A stretch of DNA of 64,000 nucleotides from Escarpia spicata (taxonomy: Eukaryota; Annelida; Polychaeta; Sabellida; Siboglinidae): assembly GCA_963995525.1 (NCBI GenBank), contig OZ023206.1, positions 49,349,703-49,413,702 on the forward strand. Reading direction: 5' to 3'. The translations under genes and the position numbers were made by a program. Positions 43,283-54,930 of the stretch are shown piece after piece. The notes under the pieces were generated by a model that saw only the letters and a list, made by a program, of their open reading frames with translations, did not search any database and was not told the origin of the DNA. The stretch's first letter is position 1. Each line of letters begins with the position of its first letter.

Positions 43283-44836
43283 TTACGATCCAGTAACAAA
43301 ATGTATGGTAACGGCTCCATTGAAAGTACAGTTCTGTATAACAGGAAATCGAGGGATGACATTTTTGGGAGAATGAATGGGTCGTTGGCAAATTCAATGA
43401 GAACATCATCATTAATAATATCCACCAGGTCCGTTGACTGTGTGCTTGTGGCGACGAAATGTTGTGCAGGTGGTGTAGCTTCAATAGCCAGAGTTGATGA
43501 GGATCGGTGATAGGAGGTGAAGTGATCGTACGGGGAGCGGTAAACGCTGGTGTCGGTTTTGAAAATATTAAGGCTTGGACTGATCTGTAATCAATTGTTG
43601 GAAATGGTTGAGATTTGTTGACCTTGTTAGCGTTGTTGATAGTGTAGATGACATATCATATTGCTGGTTGAAGGAGTTTGTGCGGGGCTCTCTACATTCT
43701 TATTTCCAGATAATTGCTGCACTTTTGTTTTGTGCATCCCTCGTTCAAACAGATTCGAAACTGCTGTTCTGCGTATACTGTGATTGGTATGCCTCGCAGT
43801 CAGTCCTGCTCGTTCACACATTGATCTGCAAAGTAACCCAGTCTGTTTTTGTCCATCGGTGCCCGTTTGTACCATAAACCCGTCTCCTTCCAATCGGAGT
43901 TCAGTGCCAAATACACCCTGCTTCCAGGAACCAAAGCCTCCGTGGGTCTCCTTCTCCTACATTCCTTGTAAACCCTAACGGTACATAGGAAATCATCTGC
44001 AAGACATTGTTATTAATATTTCAGTTGTTATTATTAATATTATTATAATCATTATTAATATTATTATCATCATAATTTGTTGTATTATTGCTTTGAACGA
44101 TACAATCGTTTCATACATTTGTTATCATGCTGTAACATGGAAGCATACTTTGAATGGGAGATTGAAACATCTTGGGATTATAAGCCCTCCTGTCTTTGAT
44201 GTTGGTCCCCGTCCTGGTTTTGGTTGTCCTCTCAGTAAATTCAACGTACTCCCTTCTGTCTGCATATTGCCTCAACTCCAGATCTCCCCATAACATCTTC
44301 ACATGTCCATCTCGGCCTCTCAGTCCCAGAAACATTGTCATTACAAACCACATGGAGTTCATATCTGCCTCTCAGTCCAAGAAACATTGTCATTACACAC
44401 CACATGGAGTTCGGCTCCGCCTCTCAGTCCCAGAAACATTGTCATTACAAACCACATGGAGTTCATATCTGCCTCTCAGTCCCAGAAACATTGTCATTAC
44501 ACACCACATGGAGTTCGGCTCCGCCTCTCAGTCCCAGAAACATTGTCATTACAAACCACATGGAGTTCATATCTGCCTCTCAGTCCCAGAAACATTGTCA
44601 TTACAAACCACATGGAGTCCATCTCTGCCTCTCAATCCCAGAAACATTGTCATTACAAACCACAAGGAGTTCATCTCTGCCTCTCAGTCCCAGAAACAGT
44701 TAATCTCTGCCTCTTAGTCCCAGAAACATTGTCATTACAAACCACATGGAGTTCGTCTCTGTCTCTCAATCCCAGAAACATTGTTATTATAAACCACATG
44801 GAGTTCAGTAGCGAGAGTGGAGTTTCTGAATGAAAG
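43283..44836 (-). pseudogene. Crypton-type tyrosine recombinase, copy 3 (best preserved)
   Basis: Exon 1 runs from about 44,836 to about 44,100 and contains FLGLRGRDGH with the expected catalytic Arg, LLWGDLEL-like and TKTRTGTN segments. It is disrupted by a tandem expansion (44,303-44,815). An AT-rich intron ends in TCTTGCAG at 43,997. Exon 2 (43,996-43,283) encodes the RRRRPTEALVPGSRVYLALN and GLWYKRAPMDKNRLG segments, then after a frameshift MCERAGLTARHTNHSIRRT, with the H-x-x-R catalytic pair, and LSGNKNVES, where family members have His in place of the second Asn, and a C-terminal QNCTF tail. The segment around the catalytic Tyr is damaged. Its product would cut and rejoin DNA at specific sites; this copy is inactive. 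Confidence 0.75.
44303..44815. repeat. 52-bp tandem repeat inside Crypton exon 1
   Basis: About ten units of 52 bp (core CCACATGGAGTTCATATCTG, plus strand). The unit is the exon segment encoding N-S-M-W-F-V-x-T-M-F-L-G-L-R-G-R on the minus strand, which is present once in copy 1 (18,044-18,090). Because 52 is not a multiple of three, the expansion shifts frame at every unit. Confidence 0.9.
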
Positions 44837-45133
44837 ACACACACACCATCTTTAAAATGTTCCTTAATGGGAATAAAAACACCTATTGCTTGAATTCATG
44901 TTATATTATATCATGCTGTCTAGTTCCTTGTCCACCAAGTCAAAAAAATGGAAGAAATTCCACATTTGATGTTGCGCAGCCGGATAATTTCGAATTTGCA
45001 TATTTTTTGGGCGCTTTTCATTGTGCCGAGATGTGACGTCACATATATGACCCATACTCGCATAAGGCCGACCCTTTCCATGTATTCAGAGCATGTTTAC
45101 AAGGATAGCTTTTGGGTCGAAACGATCGTCAAA

Positions 45134-45385
45134 ATGAGTTATTGTGCGATATTCCGATGTAATACAAACACTAGTCATCATAGAGGAACAAGCAGTTATT
45201 TTACGGTTCCACATGAATCTAATTTTATTCAAAACAATGGATGCGAATGGGCTCACAAGTCGACTCGGTTTCGCCGAGCTTGGGCACGTTTTCAGAAACA
45301 TTATATCGAATGCAACCAACCGGAGATAACCTACACTAATAAACATATATATCAAACATATATTATATCCAGCTACAGAAAGTAA
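45134..45385 (+). CDS. Uncharacterised repeated ORF (module copy 2)
   Basis: 83 residues, M-S-Y-C-A-I-F-R-C start, highly similar to 17,227-17,478 and to the minus-strand copy at 63,769-64,000. It lies head-to-head with Crypton copy 3 (about 0.3 kb apart), so the two could share a promoter. CRE-like GTGACGTCAC sits in the intergenic region at about 45,034. No family assigned; the conserved C-x4-C is the only motif. Confidence 0.35.
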   Translation: MSYCAIFRCNTNTSHHRGTSSYFTVPHESNFIQNNGCEWAHKSTRFRRAWARFQKHYIECNQPEITYTNKHIYQTYIISSYRK

Positions 45386-45478
45386 CGTGCATAATCTCAT
45401 AATATCACTAGAATATCGATATATGAAGGAGGAGTTATACAATTTATCATAACAACTTAAATCAGTCAGTGAATTTCC

Positions 45479-45562
45479 GTCGATGTCGCTAGCTCAGTTG
45501 GTAGACGCGTTGCTTTCTTGTCATTTATTTTACAATTGGGCGACGCCGGTTCAATCCAAACC
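45479..45562 (+). ncRNA. tRNA-like / SINE head (copy 2)
   Basis: A box TAGCTCAGTTGGTAGA and B box GGTTCAATCC, the same arrangement as at 17.6 kb. Possible short acceptor pairing between TCGATG and CATTGA. No poly-T terminator directly after it; T10 follows about 20 bp later (45,578-45,590). Confidence 0.6.
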
Positions 45563-45590
45563 ATTGATTTTCTTTACACTTTTTTTTAAT

Positions 45591-46570
45591 GTTTTCACCA
45601 CGTAATATAAACCAAATCATTTTGTCTACTATGATGCACTGTTTGTAAATATGTTGTTATAAGTAAGTAAATATCACGTTCACATCAATGCACTCGTTAG
45701 AAAGTAGAACGTCTTCTAACTTTTCACGAATTAAAACTATTCCATAAATATTCACACAATAAACTTCAAGTATCAATGTAAAACTTACCATGCAAGTAAT
45801 GCACCATATTTAATTAAGGACAACATCACCAATCACAGTTTATAGGTCTTTGCAACATATTCCAAGCTTTACAGCAAAACTGTTATATGTATGTAAGTGG
45901 AATATTTTTGGATGCCAATTGTGCCTCGTTTGTTATATATTACTTAATTTCAAAACCAGTTATTTGTACAGTTGTGTATTTAGTAAAAAGTGTAATATAT
46001 AATATACATAAGACATAATATGATATACATTTTTCTTGTAGTAATGCATCAATTGTACAAGGGATTGTTTTCTTGAGAAATCAAATAATCGATAAAGTTG
46101 CGTTTCAGGGTGGCTCCTACGACAGCGACTTTAATTAGTCTCAGTAGGAGACTCCCGTCCCTTATAAATATACGTTCTTTTGTTTTCCTACGATACATTT
46201 TATATTTACCACGTCGTCGACTCGAATGTATTTGAATGTATATTGTATGTTTTTTATTACGATTATTCTGTACTGTGTATTTGCCACAAATATGTCCTGT
46301 TTCCCAAAAATAAAATTGTCCCCGTGTTCCACGCTATTTTTACACTCTATTGTTTATGCTTAACCTGCTTCAAACGAGGTGTGATGGTGTCACTTACTTT
46401 TATTTTATTTCATAAAAAATATATATATATATACAAGTTAAATGAACTAGCATTTTAAATACCTAAAATAAATAATGTGCTTAAATTATTGAGCTCTAAG
46501 TTAGTCAAGTAGATGACTAACTTAGAGCTCTTGCCGGATATCCAGCGTAGATGTCACATCCACATCCACA
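45591..46570. other. No gene recognised (palindrome arm)
   Basis: AT-rich, conserved with about 62.55-63.57 kb of the right arm. A short inverted repeat GAGCTCTAAGTTAGTCA...TGACTAACTTAGAGCTC occurs at about 46,491-46,531, present only in this arm. Confidence 0.55.
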
Positions 46571-46574
46571 TTTT

Positions 46575-48425
46575 AAAGAATCTATTCAGGCTGATGAAAT
46601 TAAATTAGAAAGAGAAGCAGATTGCGAAGAAGCTGTTTGGTGTAACATAGTTACAGGAAACTCAACGTTAACAGTTGGGTTAGTTTATCGAAGTCCAAAG
46701 ATAAGCATATAAAAGAATGAAAATATACAAAACGCTATAAGGGAAGTAAGCAAAGTATTATTATGGGGGATTTTAACCACAGGCATATACAATGGAAATC
46801 TGTACAGAATATGGTGAGTGAGGACCACAAGTTTTTAGTTTTAGTTCAAGATACATTCCTTTCTCAACATGTGCTAGAACCAACCAGGGGTGAGAATGTG
46901 TTAGACATAGTTTTGTCCTCACATAATGAATTTATTGACAATGTCAAGATATGTGAGCCACTGGGGAGTAGCGATCACAACCAGATACACTTTACCATCA
47001 AAGTAAAATCAGAAACGAATAATATAAAGCAGTATAGGAAAAATTTCCACAAAGGAAGGTATAAGGACATCAGGAAATATTTAGCAAAGATAGACTGGAA
47101 TAACACACTGAAAAATAAGACGGCAACAGAATGCTGGAATATATTAAAGAGTGAAATTAAGAGCATAGTCGATAAATTTGTACCCTTCAAAAATATGTTC
47201 TGTTTTTGGAAGACATCACTAAGTGGGAAGATGAGGGATCACCAGTAGATATCGTGTACTTAGATTTTCAAAAAACTGTCAACAAAGTACCACATCAAAG
47301 ATTACTGCTTAAACTAAAGGCCCATGGCATAGGAAATTATATAATAAACTGGATAGAACAATGGCTGATTGACAGTAGACAAAGGGTAGTAGTTGAAGGG
47401 GTGGCTTCAAACTGGAAATCGGTATTGAGTGGGGTACCACAGGGATCAATATTAGGACCTATATTATTCTTAATATATATCAACAATTTGGATTATGAAA
47501 TAACAAGCAAGGTGTTGAAATTTGCGGATGATACAAAATGTTTACAAGGATTAAAAGTGATGGAGATAGACAACATTTACAAGATGATCTTGACAGGTTG
47601 ATCAAATGGTCTGAAAAGTGGCAAATGCTGTTCAATTGTGGGAAATGTAAATGCCTCCACACAGGACATGGGAACGAAAAGGTAGAGTATACACTGGGGG
47701 GTACTGTACTAAGTACTACTTTAAAAGAAAAGGACTTAGGGTTAACCATTAGTGCTGATTTGAAGGTTTCAGAGCAGTGCGGAATTGCAACTTCAAAGGG
47801 AAATCAAATCCTTGGATTAATTAGGCGAAACATAACGTATAAATAAAAAAAGAGCTAATAATACCTCTGTACAAAACAATAGTTAGGCCTCATTTAGAAT
47901 ATTGTATTCAAGCGTGGAGGCCGTATCGCAGGAAGGACATAGCTATGCTAGAAAGAGTACAGAGGAGAGCAACTAAAATGATACAAAAACTGAGGGATCT
48001 TAGTTACGAAATACGCCTAAAATGCGTTTTAACAACACTAGAGACCAGGAGATTGAGAGGAGATCAGATAGAAGTGTTTAAAATATTGAAGGGTTATGAA
48101 AATATTGATAGAAATATTTTTGTTTCAGTTAAGAAAGATAGAAGGACTAGAGGACATAAACTTACATTATCAAAGGAGCAGTGTAGATTATATATAAGAA
48201 AGTTCACATTCTCACAAAGGACTCTAAATGAATGGAACAGATTAGCTGCTGATTGTGTGGGCGCTAGTAGCGTGAATATGTTTAAAAATAAAATCGACAC
48301 ATACCTCAGAGGCTGGATACACATAGATAAAAGGGTTGGACTCTCGGTAAGCCAAAGGGCTTCCTTGTCCACCTGCCACCTAGAGTTAATTCTCTGGGTG
48401 GAAATCTGGTTAAATCTTGTTAAAT
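46575..48425 (+). pseudogene. LINE family A (CR1/L2-like), internally deleted
   Basis: Begins in the endonuclease domain (GLVYRSP at about 46,680; GDFNH at about 46,766; SDHNQIHF at about 46,975), continues into the linker, and jumps near 47,195 over the start of the RT, retained in the right-arm copy. Then come YLDFQK, GVPQGSILGP (47,432-47,461) and a FADDTK box at 47,521, followed by a frameshift at about 47,540, the thumb, and the C-terminal WNRL...FKNKID to about 48,310. The tail GTTAAATCTT repeats end at about 48,425 against LINE C. Dead copy. Confidence 0.8.
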
Positions 48426-48429
48426 CCTT

Positions 48430-49805
48430 TAACATCGCCTTCCAGGTGTGGCGGTCAACGGCCAGCCGCTTGGCCACCTCAAGCGTGAGGCCCAGGCCAT
48501 CCAAATCGTGCTTAACACAGTCGATTCATCGACGGCGAGGGCGCCGTTTCCAGCCGGTGTTTTGTTGGTGGAATTGAGTATAATAGAGCGGCAGGGTAGT
48601 TTGGGGCCATACTTTGCAGATGGCCGAACCATCGAAGGCGTCGCTGTGTGATGAGTATTGATGTATGCTTCTGACCGGTACGTTCCATGATCGTGTTATT
48701 GCTGATGTAATTGAATCACTTTATGTTCTCGAGGCGTCGGAGGCTCTTCAAGACGAAAGCATCGATTTTCTTGGGCTGTTGAATGGTCAGTTGCCAGGTC
48801 TCAGAGGCATATGGAAGGATGGAAATGACGAGACCATTGGACATTTTTAGCTTGGTACTTCGCGAGATGGAACGTCTGCTCTACAGAGCAGTTGACAGTC
48901 ATTTGATTGCACCCACTGCTTTGCCTATTCTAACTGCGACCTCGTGGTCGACAGAGCCATCAGCAGATATGATGGAACCCAGGTAAGTAGACTCATCCAC
49001 AAAGTCGATGGTTTCGCCATTGATGGTAATGGGTTTGAGTAAATCGATGTCTATTGGCCCAGCCGATAGAAATGCCAACATCACTGGTTTTAGAGCAGGG
49101 TTCTTTGAGGACGAGGTCAGCACGAGATGTGCAGAAGATGGCAATGTCATCTGCATAATCCAGGTCTGTCACGACAGTGTCTCCAAGTTTAATGCCGACG
49201 GAAGAACCGGCATTTCTATCAAGTTGTACCATGATATGGTCAATAGTGAGATTGAACAGGTCAGGGGCTACCACACAGCCTTGACGTAAATGGAGCCAAT
49301 GAAGAAAAGATACGAGGAATCATTACCGATGCGAACACAATTCTCCCTGTCGCTGTACAGTAGCTTTAACAATCGGCATAACTTTGGGGGCAGGCCAGTG
49401 TTTTGAAGGAGCAACCAGAGGCTCTTGCGGTCAATACTATCAAAAGCAGCAAAAGCAATCAAGATTGTTTAATGAAATTCATTTAACTTTTCGATAATCT
49501 GGCAAACAGAGAATATCTGATCAACCGTGGAACGGCCCGGAACGAAACCAGCCTGTTGGACTCTTCTTGTTGACCTAATAACATCAATTTAACGATATAG
49601 CAAGATGAGTGCGAAAAGTTTACCAGGTATCGATAGAAATATCATTCCTCTGTGATTGCTGCATACCAGGCGGTCGCCCTTGTGTTTCCAGAATGGCAGG
49701 ATGATACCACGTCTCCACTCAGTAGGGATTTCATCGTTTACCCAAACACAGTTTATGATATTTTGAAGCCACAAAATCATAGAGGGTCCGCCTGAGTTGA
49801 GCATT
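48430..49805 (-). pseudogene. LINE family C (RTE/I-like) RT, left arm
   Basis: Minus-strand RT fragments: WRRGIILPFWKHKGDRLVCSN (49,740-49,670), SIPGKLF, AAFDSIDRKSLW (about 49,455-49,420), PDLFNLTIDHIM and a YADD box (49,170-49,159), DFVDESTYLGS (about 49,010), then a W-F-G-H-like and W-K-A-M-L-K C-terminal region to 48,440. Several stops and shifts. Same family as 57,957-59,350. Confidence 0.75.
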
Positions 49806-49864
49806 TCAGCGGTGACAGTAGTAATATAGGTGGTCCAGCGTGGGCAGTTGTATTAACACTGGTG

Positions 49865-50045
49865 GAAGCCTATGTTAAGAGATAGAGATTTTGCACCAGA
49901 CCGCGCATTTTCTACGCTTATGATTGATGCAAATTAGTTCTTTTTGCGCGGTCTGGGGCAAGTGCAAATGACCAATCACGAGCGAGCTGAGCATTGTGGA
50001 CGTGGCTAGTTATGCAAATGAACTTGGAAAAGTATTTCCGGTCCT
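49865..50045. promoter_or_regulatory. Octamer/CCAAT/GC-box cluster with hairpin
   Basis: Contains ATGCAAAT (about 50,012), ATGCAAATT (49,927), TGCAAATGACCAATCA (49,963-49,978) and GACGTGGC within about 100 bp, plus an inverted repeat CCAGACCGCGCA/TGCGCGGTCTGG (49,896-49,957). ATGCAAAT with CCAAT is a POU-factor/NF-Y promoter combination. Mirrored in the right arm at 57,725-57,890. No downstream gene recognised. Confidence 0.4.
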
Positions 50046-50260
50046 ATGTTAAAGGATAGGGATTTTCGTTCAGACTGCTCCCATGTTAAAGGAAAAGGAT
50101 TTTTATCGTAAAGGTATCTGACCACTTTTTTTATTTATTTTTATCCCATGTTAAAGGATAAGCCATTTTAACCCCATGTTAAAGGATAGGAACTTTTCAC
50201 CATGTTAAAGCATAGGGCATTTTCACCATGTTAAAGCATAGGAGCTATCATGGTAAAGGT
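50040..50260. repeat. CATGTTAAAGGATAGG motif array (left arm)
   Basis: About seven irregularly spaced copies of CATGTTAAAG(G/C)ATAGG separated by 15-60 bp. Mirror copies at 57,420-57,720. Confidence 0.75.
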
Positions 50261-51950
50261 ACGCGACCACTTTTTGAATAAAATATACCGAACAGTATTT
50301 GAATATGTCACACACGAGATTGCTTGGTCCGTAGGCCGAGGCTCCGCCAAGGGATCGAGCCCTTATTTGGTTAACGATGACATGTCAAAAATGTGGTGTT
50401 ATAATAAGGCGTAATTTATAACAAAAGGATTATAAATTCAGCGGAGACCGTTTTGTCTGAAATAATGTATACGAAATGTAGACTACATATAGGACCATGT
50501 TATATCAGAACCTATAGCCTCGTTTTTTTCGAACAGAGCGACCATTTTGGAATTAGACCTTTGGTATCTCTTATAAAACCCGTACTCAAGGCGAGTCTGG
50601 AATGTTTGTTTGTTGTGAGTGCGAGCACGCGCACTCTGTATAAAATCGTCAAACGGCCACGCGCCGTAATTTTGTACGCAATGGTTGACTTAGTTAAACA
50701 GATAGTTCTTTGGTTAGCCATTGTTTTGTGTTTTCGTGCTTGAATATAATCTCATCATTTGATGTTATGGGCAGTGACGTTATAGCGAGTGAACAATTAC
50801 CCTGTTAACTGGTATGAACTGGTATGAACTCGTAATGGCTGCTCTGTGACTGTGTGTTGGAAGAACATTCAGCTGTGTGTTGGAAGAACTATTCAGCCCG
50901 TAATCAAACATACGAGATACCAGTATTTGTCATACGAGATTAGTACTTACCAGCGGACACAGTTGATATACCTGTTTGTACACTGTTTTGAAGGGATATT
51001 ACCTGTTCAAGTCTCATCTATTTAAATAAACACGCTATGTGCGATGCGTAATGTCGACTCGATGGCCTTGACACCAAAGACCGTATATCAATACAAGACG
51101 GTGCAGCGCTCGCTATCTACATTGTCCGAGGAAAGTGAAGGGTTATGATAGAACAGTACAGGCACATAATAACCTCCCAGATAAGATGTACCAGTATTTA
51201 TATAATTTACCGTATTAACGATCAAGTGTATAAATGCCCATTATAACGACTATACTGTAGTGTTTAAAGTTATGCTTCTTTGGTAAAACCTTTCAAACTT
51301 GCTTCTGTCGTAAAACACCTAACCAGGTGTCCGTATGGGTAGTGATACAATTCGTGTCTCTTACAAAACTAGTACTCGAGACGTGTCTGGACATGTTTGT
51401 TTGTTGCGGGCGTGAGCGTGTGCACGCTGTATGACATTATTAAACTATACATTGCTACGTATAGTAATTGTGTGTGCGAGGTGAGATGGTTATACAGGTA
51501 GTGCTTTGGTTAGCCATAGTTTAGAACTTGTGCACTTGAACATAAATCCAGCATGTGGCGTTATGGTCAGTGACGTGGTGTTACAGCGAATACAAAATTC
51601 CCCTGTAAAATGTCATTCTAGAAGTTTGTAAGAACAGGTAGCGCTTTTTGGTTAGCCATTGTTTTGAGCTTTCGCAGGTTCTGGTAGTTATGGAGCGTGA
51701 CATATAAATATGTTTGTGTTGTAATAAACTGTGCAAACCTCATCTTGTGTCATTTTCATAGTGTAATGCAAAGCATACGTTGGGAACCTTACTCATTGTC
51801 TTACACTTCACAAGTAAAGAGACTATCCGTATTGTCAATACTAAGGTCATTGATTTGCGTAAAACAAGTTCGTGTACGATATGCAAGACACACGAACAGT
51901 ACCATAGATCAACCTTAACCAAACTAAGACGACTACGGAACTAGTACGTT
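50261..51950. other. Non-coding, two diverged direct repeats
   Basis: 50,560-50,800 and 51,350-51,600 are diverged direct repeats (TGTTTGTTTGTTG, GTGACGT and similar blocks); a shorter third piece lies at about 51,630-51,680. No gene recognised. Mirrored at 55.8-57.4 kb. Confidence 0.5.
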
Positions 51951-51954
51951 GTAT

Positions 51955-52965
51955 GAATTGAACTCAGACCAATTAGTTGTACAAACGAAACACAAACTTA
52001 GCCGAACACGTTGTACGAATTGAACTCAGACCAACTAGATGTACAAACGAAACAGGATGCTTTGACCAACACGCGGCACGAATCGAACTCAGACCAATTA
52101 GTTGTACAAACGAAACACAAACTGAGCCGAACACGTGACACGAATTGAACTCAGACCAACTAGTTGTAAAAAAGAAACACGATGCTTTGACCAACACGCC
52201 GCACGAACCGAACTCAGACCAACTAGTTGTACACACGAAACACGATGCTTTGACCAACCCGCTGCACGAATCGAACTCAGACCACCTAGTTATACAAACG
52301 AAACACAAACTTAGCCAAACACGCGGCACGAATTGAACTCAGACCAACTAGTTGTACAGACGAAACACTATAGTTTAACAAACACGCTGCACGAATTGAA
52401 CTATTGATAAACTTAGCCGAACACGTGACACGAATTAAACTCAGACCAACTAGTCAAACATAAGAAACACTAGAGTTTTACCAACACGCTGAACGAATCG
52501 AACTCAGACCAACTAGTTGTACAAACGAAACACGATGTTTTGACCAACACGCCGCACGAATCGAACTCAGACCAACTAGTTGTACAAACGAAACACGATG
52601 CTTTGACCAACACGCCGCACGAATCGAACTCAGACCACCTAGTTATACAAACGAAACAAAAACTTAGCCGAACACGCGGCACGAATTGAACTCAGACCAA
52701 CTAGTTGTACAAACGAAAAACAAACTTAGCTGAACACGTGACTCGAATTGAACTCAGATCAACTAGTTGGACAAACGAAACACTATAGTTTGACAAACAC
52801 GCTGCACGAATTGAACTATAGATAAACTTAGCCGAACACGTGACACGAATTGAACTCTGACCAACTAGTCAGACAAACGAAACACTATAGTATGACCAAC
52901 ACGCAGAACGAATCGAACTCAGACCAATTAGTTGTACAAACGAAACACTGAACTTAGCCCAACAG
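51955..52965. repeat. 63-bp tandem array (left arm)
   Basis: About 15 units of around 60-63 bp (core AACTCAGACCAACTAGTTGT). The second half of the unit alternates between a GATGCTTTGACCAACACG type and an AAACTTAGCCGAACACG type. Being 21 codons long, it leaves Cys/Ser-rich frames open on the minus strand; not genes. Confidence 0.9.
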
Positions 52966-52979
52966 GTCGGACAAATAGA

Positions 52980-53100
52980 CGGGTTACAGTGTGAGATTCC
53001 ATCAAAAAGATGGAATTTCAGGCAATTAGAAGGGTTACAGCGTGAGATTCCATCAAAAAGATGGAATTTCATGCAATTCGACGTGTTACAGCGTGATATT
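52980..53100. repeat. 51-bp hairpin repeat (left arm)
   Basis: Two to three units, each with the internal hairpin ATTCCATC-TTTTT-GATGGAAT. Five or so units in the right arm at 54,930-55,210. Confidence 0.85.
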
Positions 53101-53104
53101 CCAT

Positions 53105-53640
53105 CGTAGTATTAGTAGTAGTAGTATTAATAGTAGTAGTATTAGTAGTAGTAGTAGTAGTAGCAGGGTAGTAGTCGTAGTAGTTGCAGAGTAGTAGTCG
53201 TAGTAGTAGTAGCAGAGTAATAGTCGTAGTACCAGTAGTAGTCGTAGTAGTCGTAGTAGTAGTACTAGCAGAGTAGTAGTCGTAATACTGTTAGTAGTAC
53301 TAGTAGTAGTAGTATTAGTAGTAGTAGCAGAGAAGTAGTCGTAGTACTAGTAGTATTAGTCGTAGTAGTATTAGTAGCAGAGTAGTAGTCGTAGAAGTAG
53401 TAGTACTAGTAGTAGGTAATAGTTGTCGTAGCAGTAGAAGTAGTAGCAGAGAAGTAGTCGTAGTAGTAGTAGTCTTAGTAGTAATAGTAGTAGCAGAGTA
53501 GTAGTCATAGTACTAGTAGTAGTACTAGCAGCAGAGTAGTAGTTGTAGTCGTTGTAATGGTAGTAGTAGTAGTAGTTGTTGTAGTAGTAGTAGTAGTACT
53601 AGCAGCAGAGTAGTAGTCGTTGTAGTAGTAGTAGTAGTAG
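53105..53640. repeat. (TAG)n-rich trinucleotide array (left arm)
   Basis: About 530 bp of TAG repeats broken by GCAGAG and TCG interruptions. Mirror of 54,070-54,930 (CTA repeats), which is longer. Confidence 0.95.
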
Positions 53641-53785
53641 TAACAATAGACACACAACATACACAACATACACAACATACAAAACATACACAACATAGAC
53701 AACACTCACAACATACACAACACTCACAACACACATACAACACACGCACACATCAAACACTTAGATCAACTAGCGACATTAAACT

Positions 53786-53930
53786 CATCCACTCACTCAC
53801 TCACTCACTCACTCACTCACTCACTCACTCACTCACTCACTCACTCACTCACTCACTCACTCACTCACTCACTCACTCACTCACTCACTCACTCACTCTG
53901 AGAGACACGAGGAATGAGTGAGTGGGTGAG
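53786..53930. repeat. Palindrome centre: (ACTC)n and 15-nt loop
   Basis: (ACTC)n about 53,786-53,896, then TGAGAGACACGAGGA, then ATGAGTGAGTGGGTGAG. Flanking TTAGATCAACTAGCGACATT (53,760-53,779) pairs with AATGTCGCTCGTTGATCTAA (53,934-53,953). This is the axis of the roughly 19-kb palindrome. Confidence 0.9.
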
Positions 53931-54069
53931 TATAATGTCGCTCGTTGATCTAAGTGTCTGGTGTGTGCATGTGTTGTGTGTGTGTGTTGTGAGTGTTGTG
54001 TATGTTGTGTATGTTGTGTATGTTGTGTATGTTGTGTATGTTGTGTATGTTGTGTATGTTGTGTGTCTA

Positions 54070-54930
54070 TTACTACTACTACTACGACTACTACTACGAC
54101 TACTACTCTGCTGCTACTACTACTACTACTACTACTACAACTACTACTAATACTACTACCATTACAACGACTACTACTACTACTCCGCTGCTAGTACTAC
54201 TACTAGTACTACGACTACTACTCTGCTACTACTAAGACTACTACTACTACTACTACTACAACTACTACTCTGCTGCTAGTACTACTACTAGTACTATGAC
54301 TACTACTCTGCTACTACTACTACTACTACGACTACTACTACTACGACTACTACTCTGCTACTACTATGACTACGACTCTGCTACTACTACTACTACTACT
54401 AGTACTACTACCAGTACTACGACTACTACTCTGCTAGTAATACTACTACGACTACTACGACTACTACTGGTACTACGACTACTACTCTGCTACTAATACT
54501 ACGACTACTACTCTGCTACTACTACTACTACTACTACTACTAATACTACTACTAGTAGTACTACGACTGCTACTCTGCTAATACTACTACGACTACTACT
54601 AGCACAGCTACTACTCTACTACTATTACTCTGCTACTACTACTACGACTACTACTCTGCTACAATTACTACTAGTACTACTACTAGTACTACGACTTCTA
54701 CTCTGCTTCTACTACTACGACTACTACTCTGCTACAATTACTACTACTACTACTAGTAGTACTACGACTTCTACTCTGCTTCTACTACTACTACGACTAC
54801 TACTAATACTACGACTACTACTCTGCTACTACTACTACTACGTAGTACTACTACTACTACTACTACGTCTACTACTACTAGTACTACGACTACTACTCTG
54901 CTACTACTACTACGACTACTACTACTAAAA
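54070..54930. repeat. (CTA)n-rich trinucleotide array (right arm)
   Basis: About 860 bp, interrupted by CTCTGCTA and CGA units; counterpart of 53,105-53,640. Confidence 0.95.

Larger units (their letters stand above)
45154..53896. repeat. Giant palindrome, left arm (visible part)
   Basis: Reverse-complement counterpart of 53,912-64,000. Matched landmarks: tRNA-like 45.48 with 63.6 kb; LINE A/LINE C boundary 48.43 with 59.35 kb; ATTGCTTGGTCCGTAGGCCG at about 50.32 with 57.34 kb; 63-bp arrays 51.96-52.96 with 55.21-55.77 kb; (TAG)n 53.1-53.64 with (CTA)n 54.07-54.93 kb. The left arm may extend further left, matching DNA beyond the window. Confidence 0.92.

Noticed and set aside
44196..44833. 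Three overlapping plus-strand frames of His/Ser/Pro-rich repeats
   Set aside because: Product of the 52-bp tandem repeat, which lies antisense to the Crypton exon and is open in all frames.
50453..50743. 96-codon frame in the palindrome arm as a gene
   Set aside because: No motif, and the mirror copy in the right arm is truncated and frame-altered despite high nucleotide identity.
53505..54496. Cys-, Leu- and Thr-rich frames in the trinucleotide arrays
   Set aside because: Microsatellite translation artefacts.
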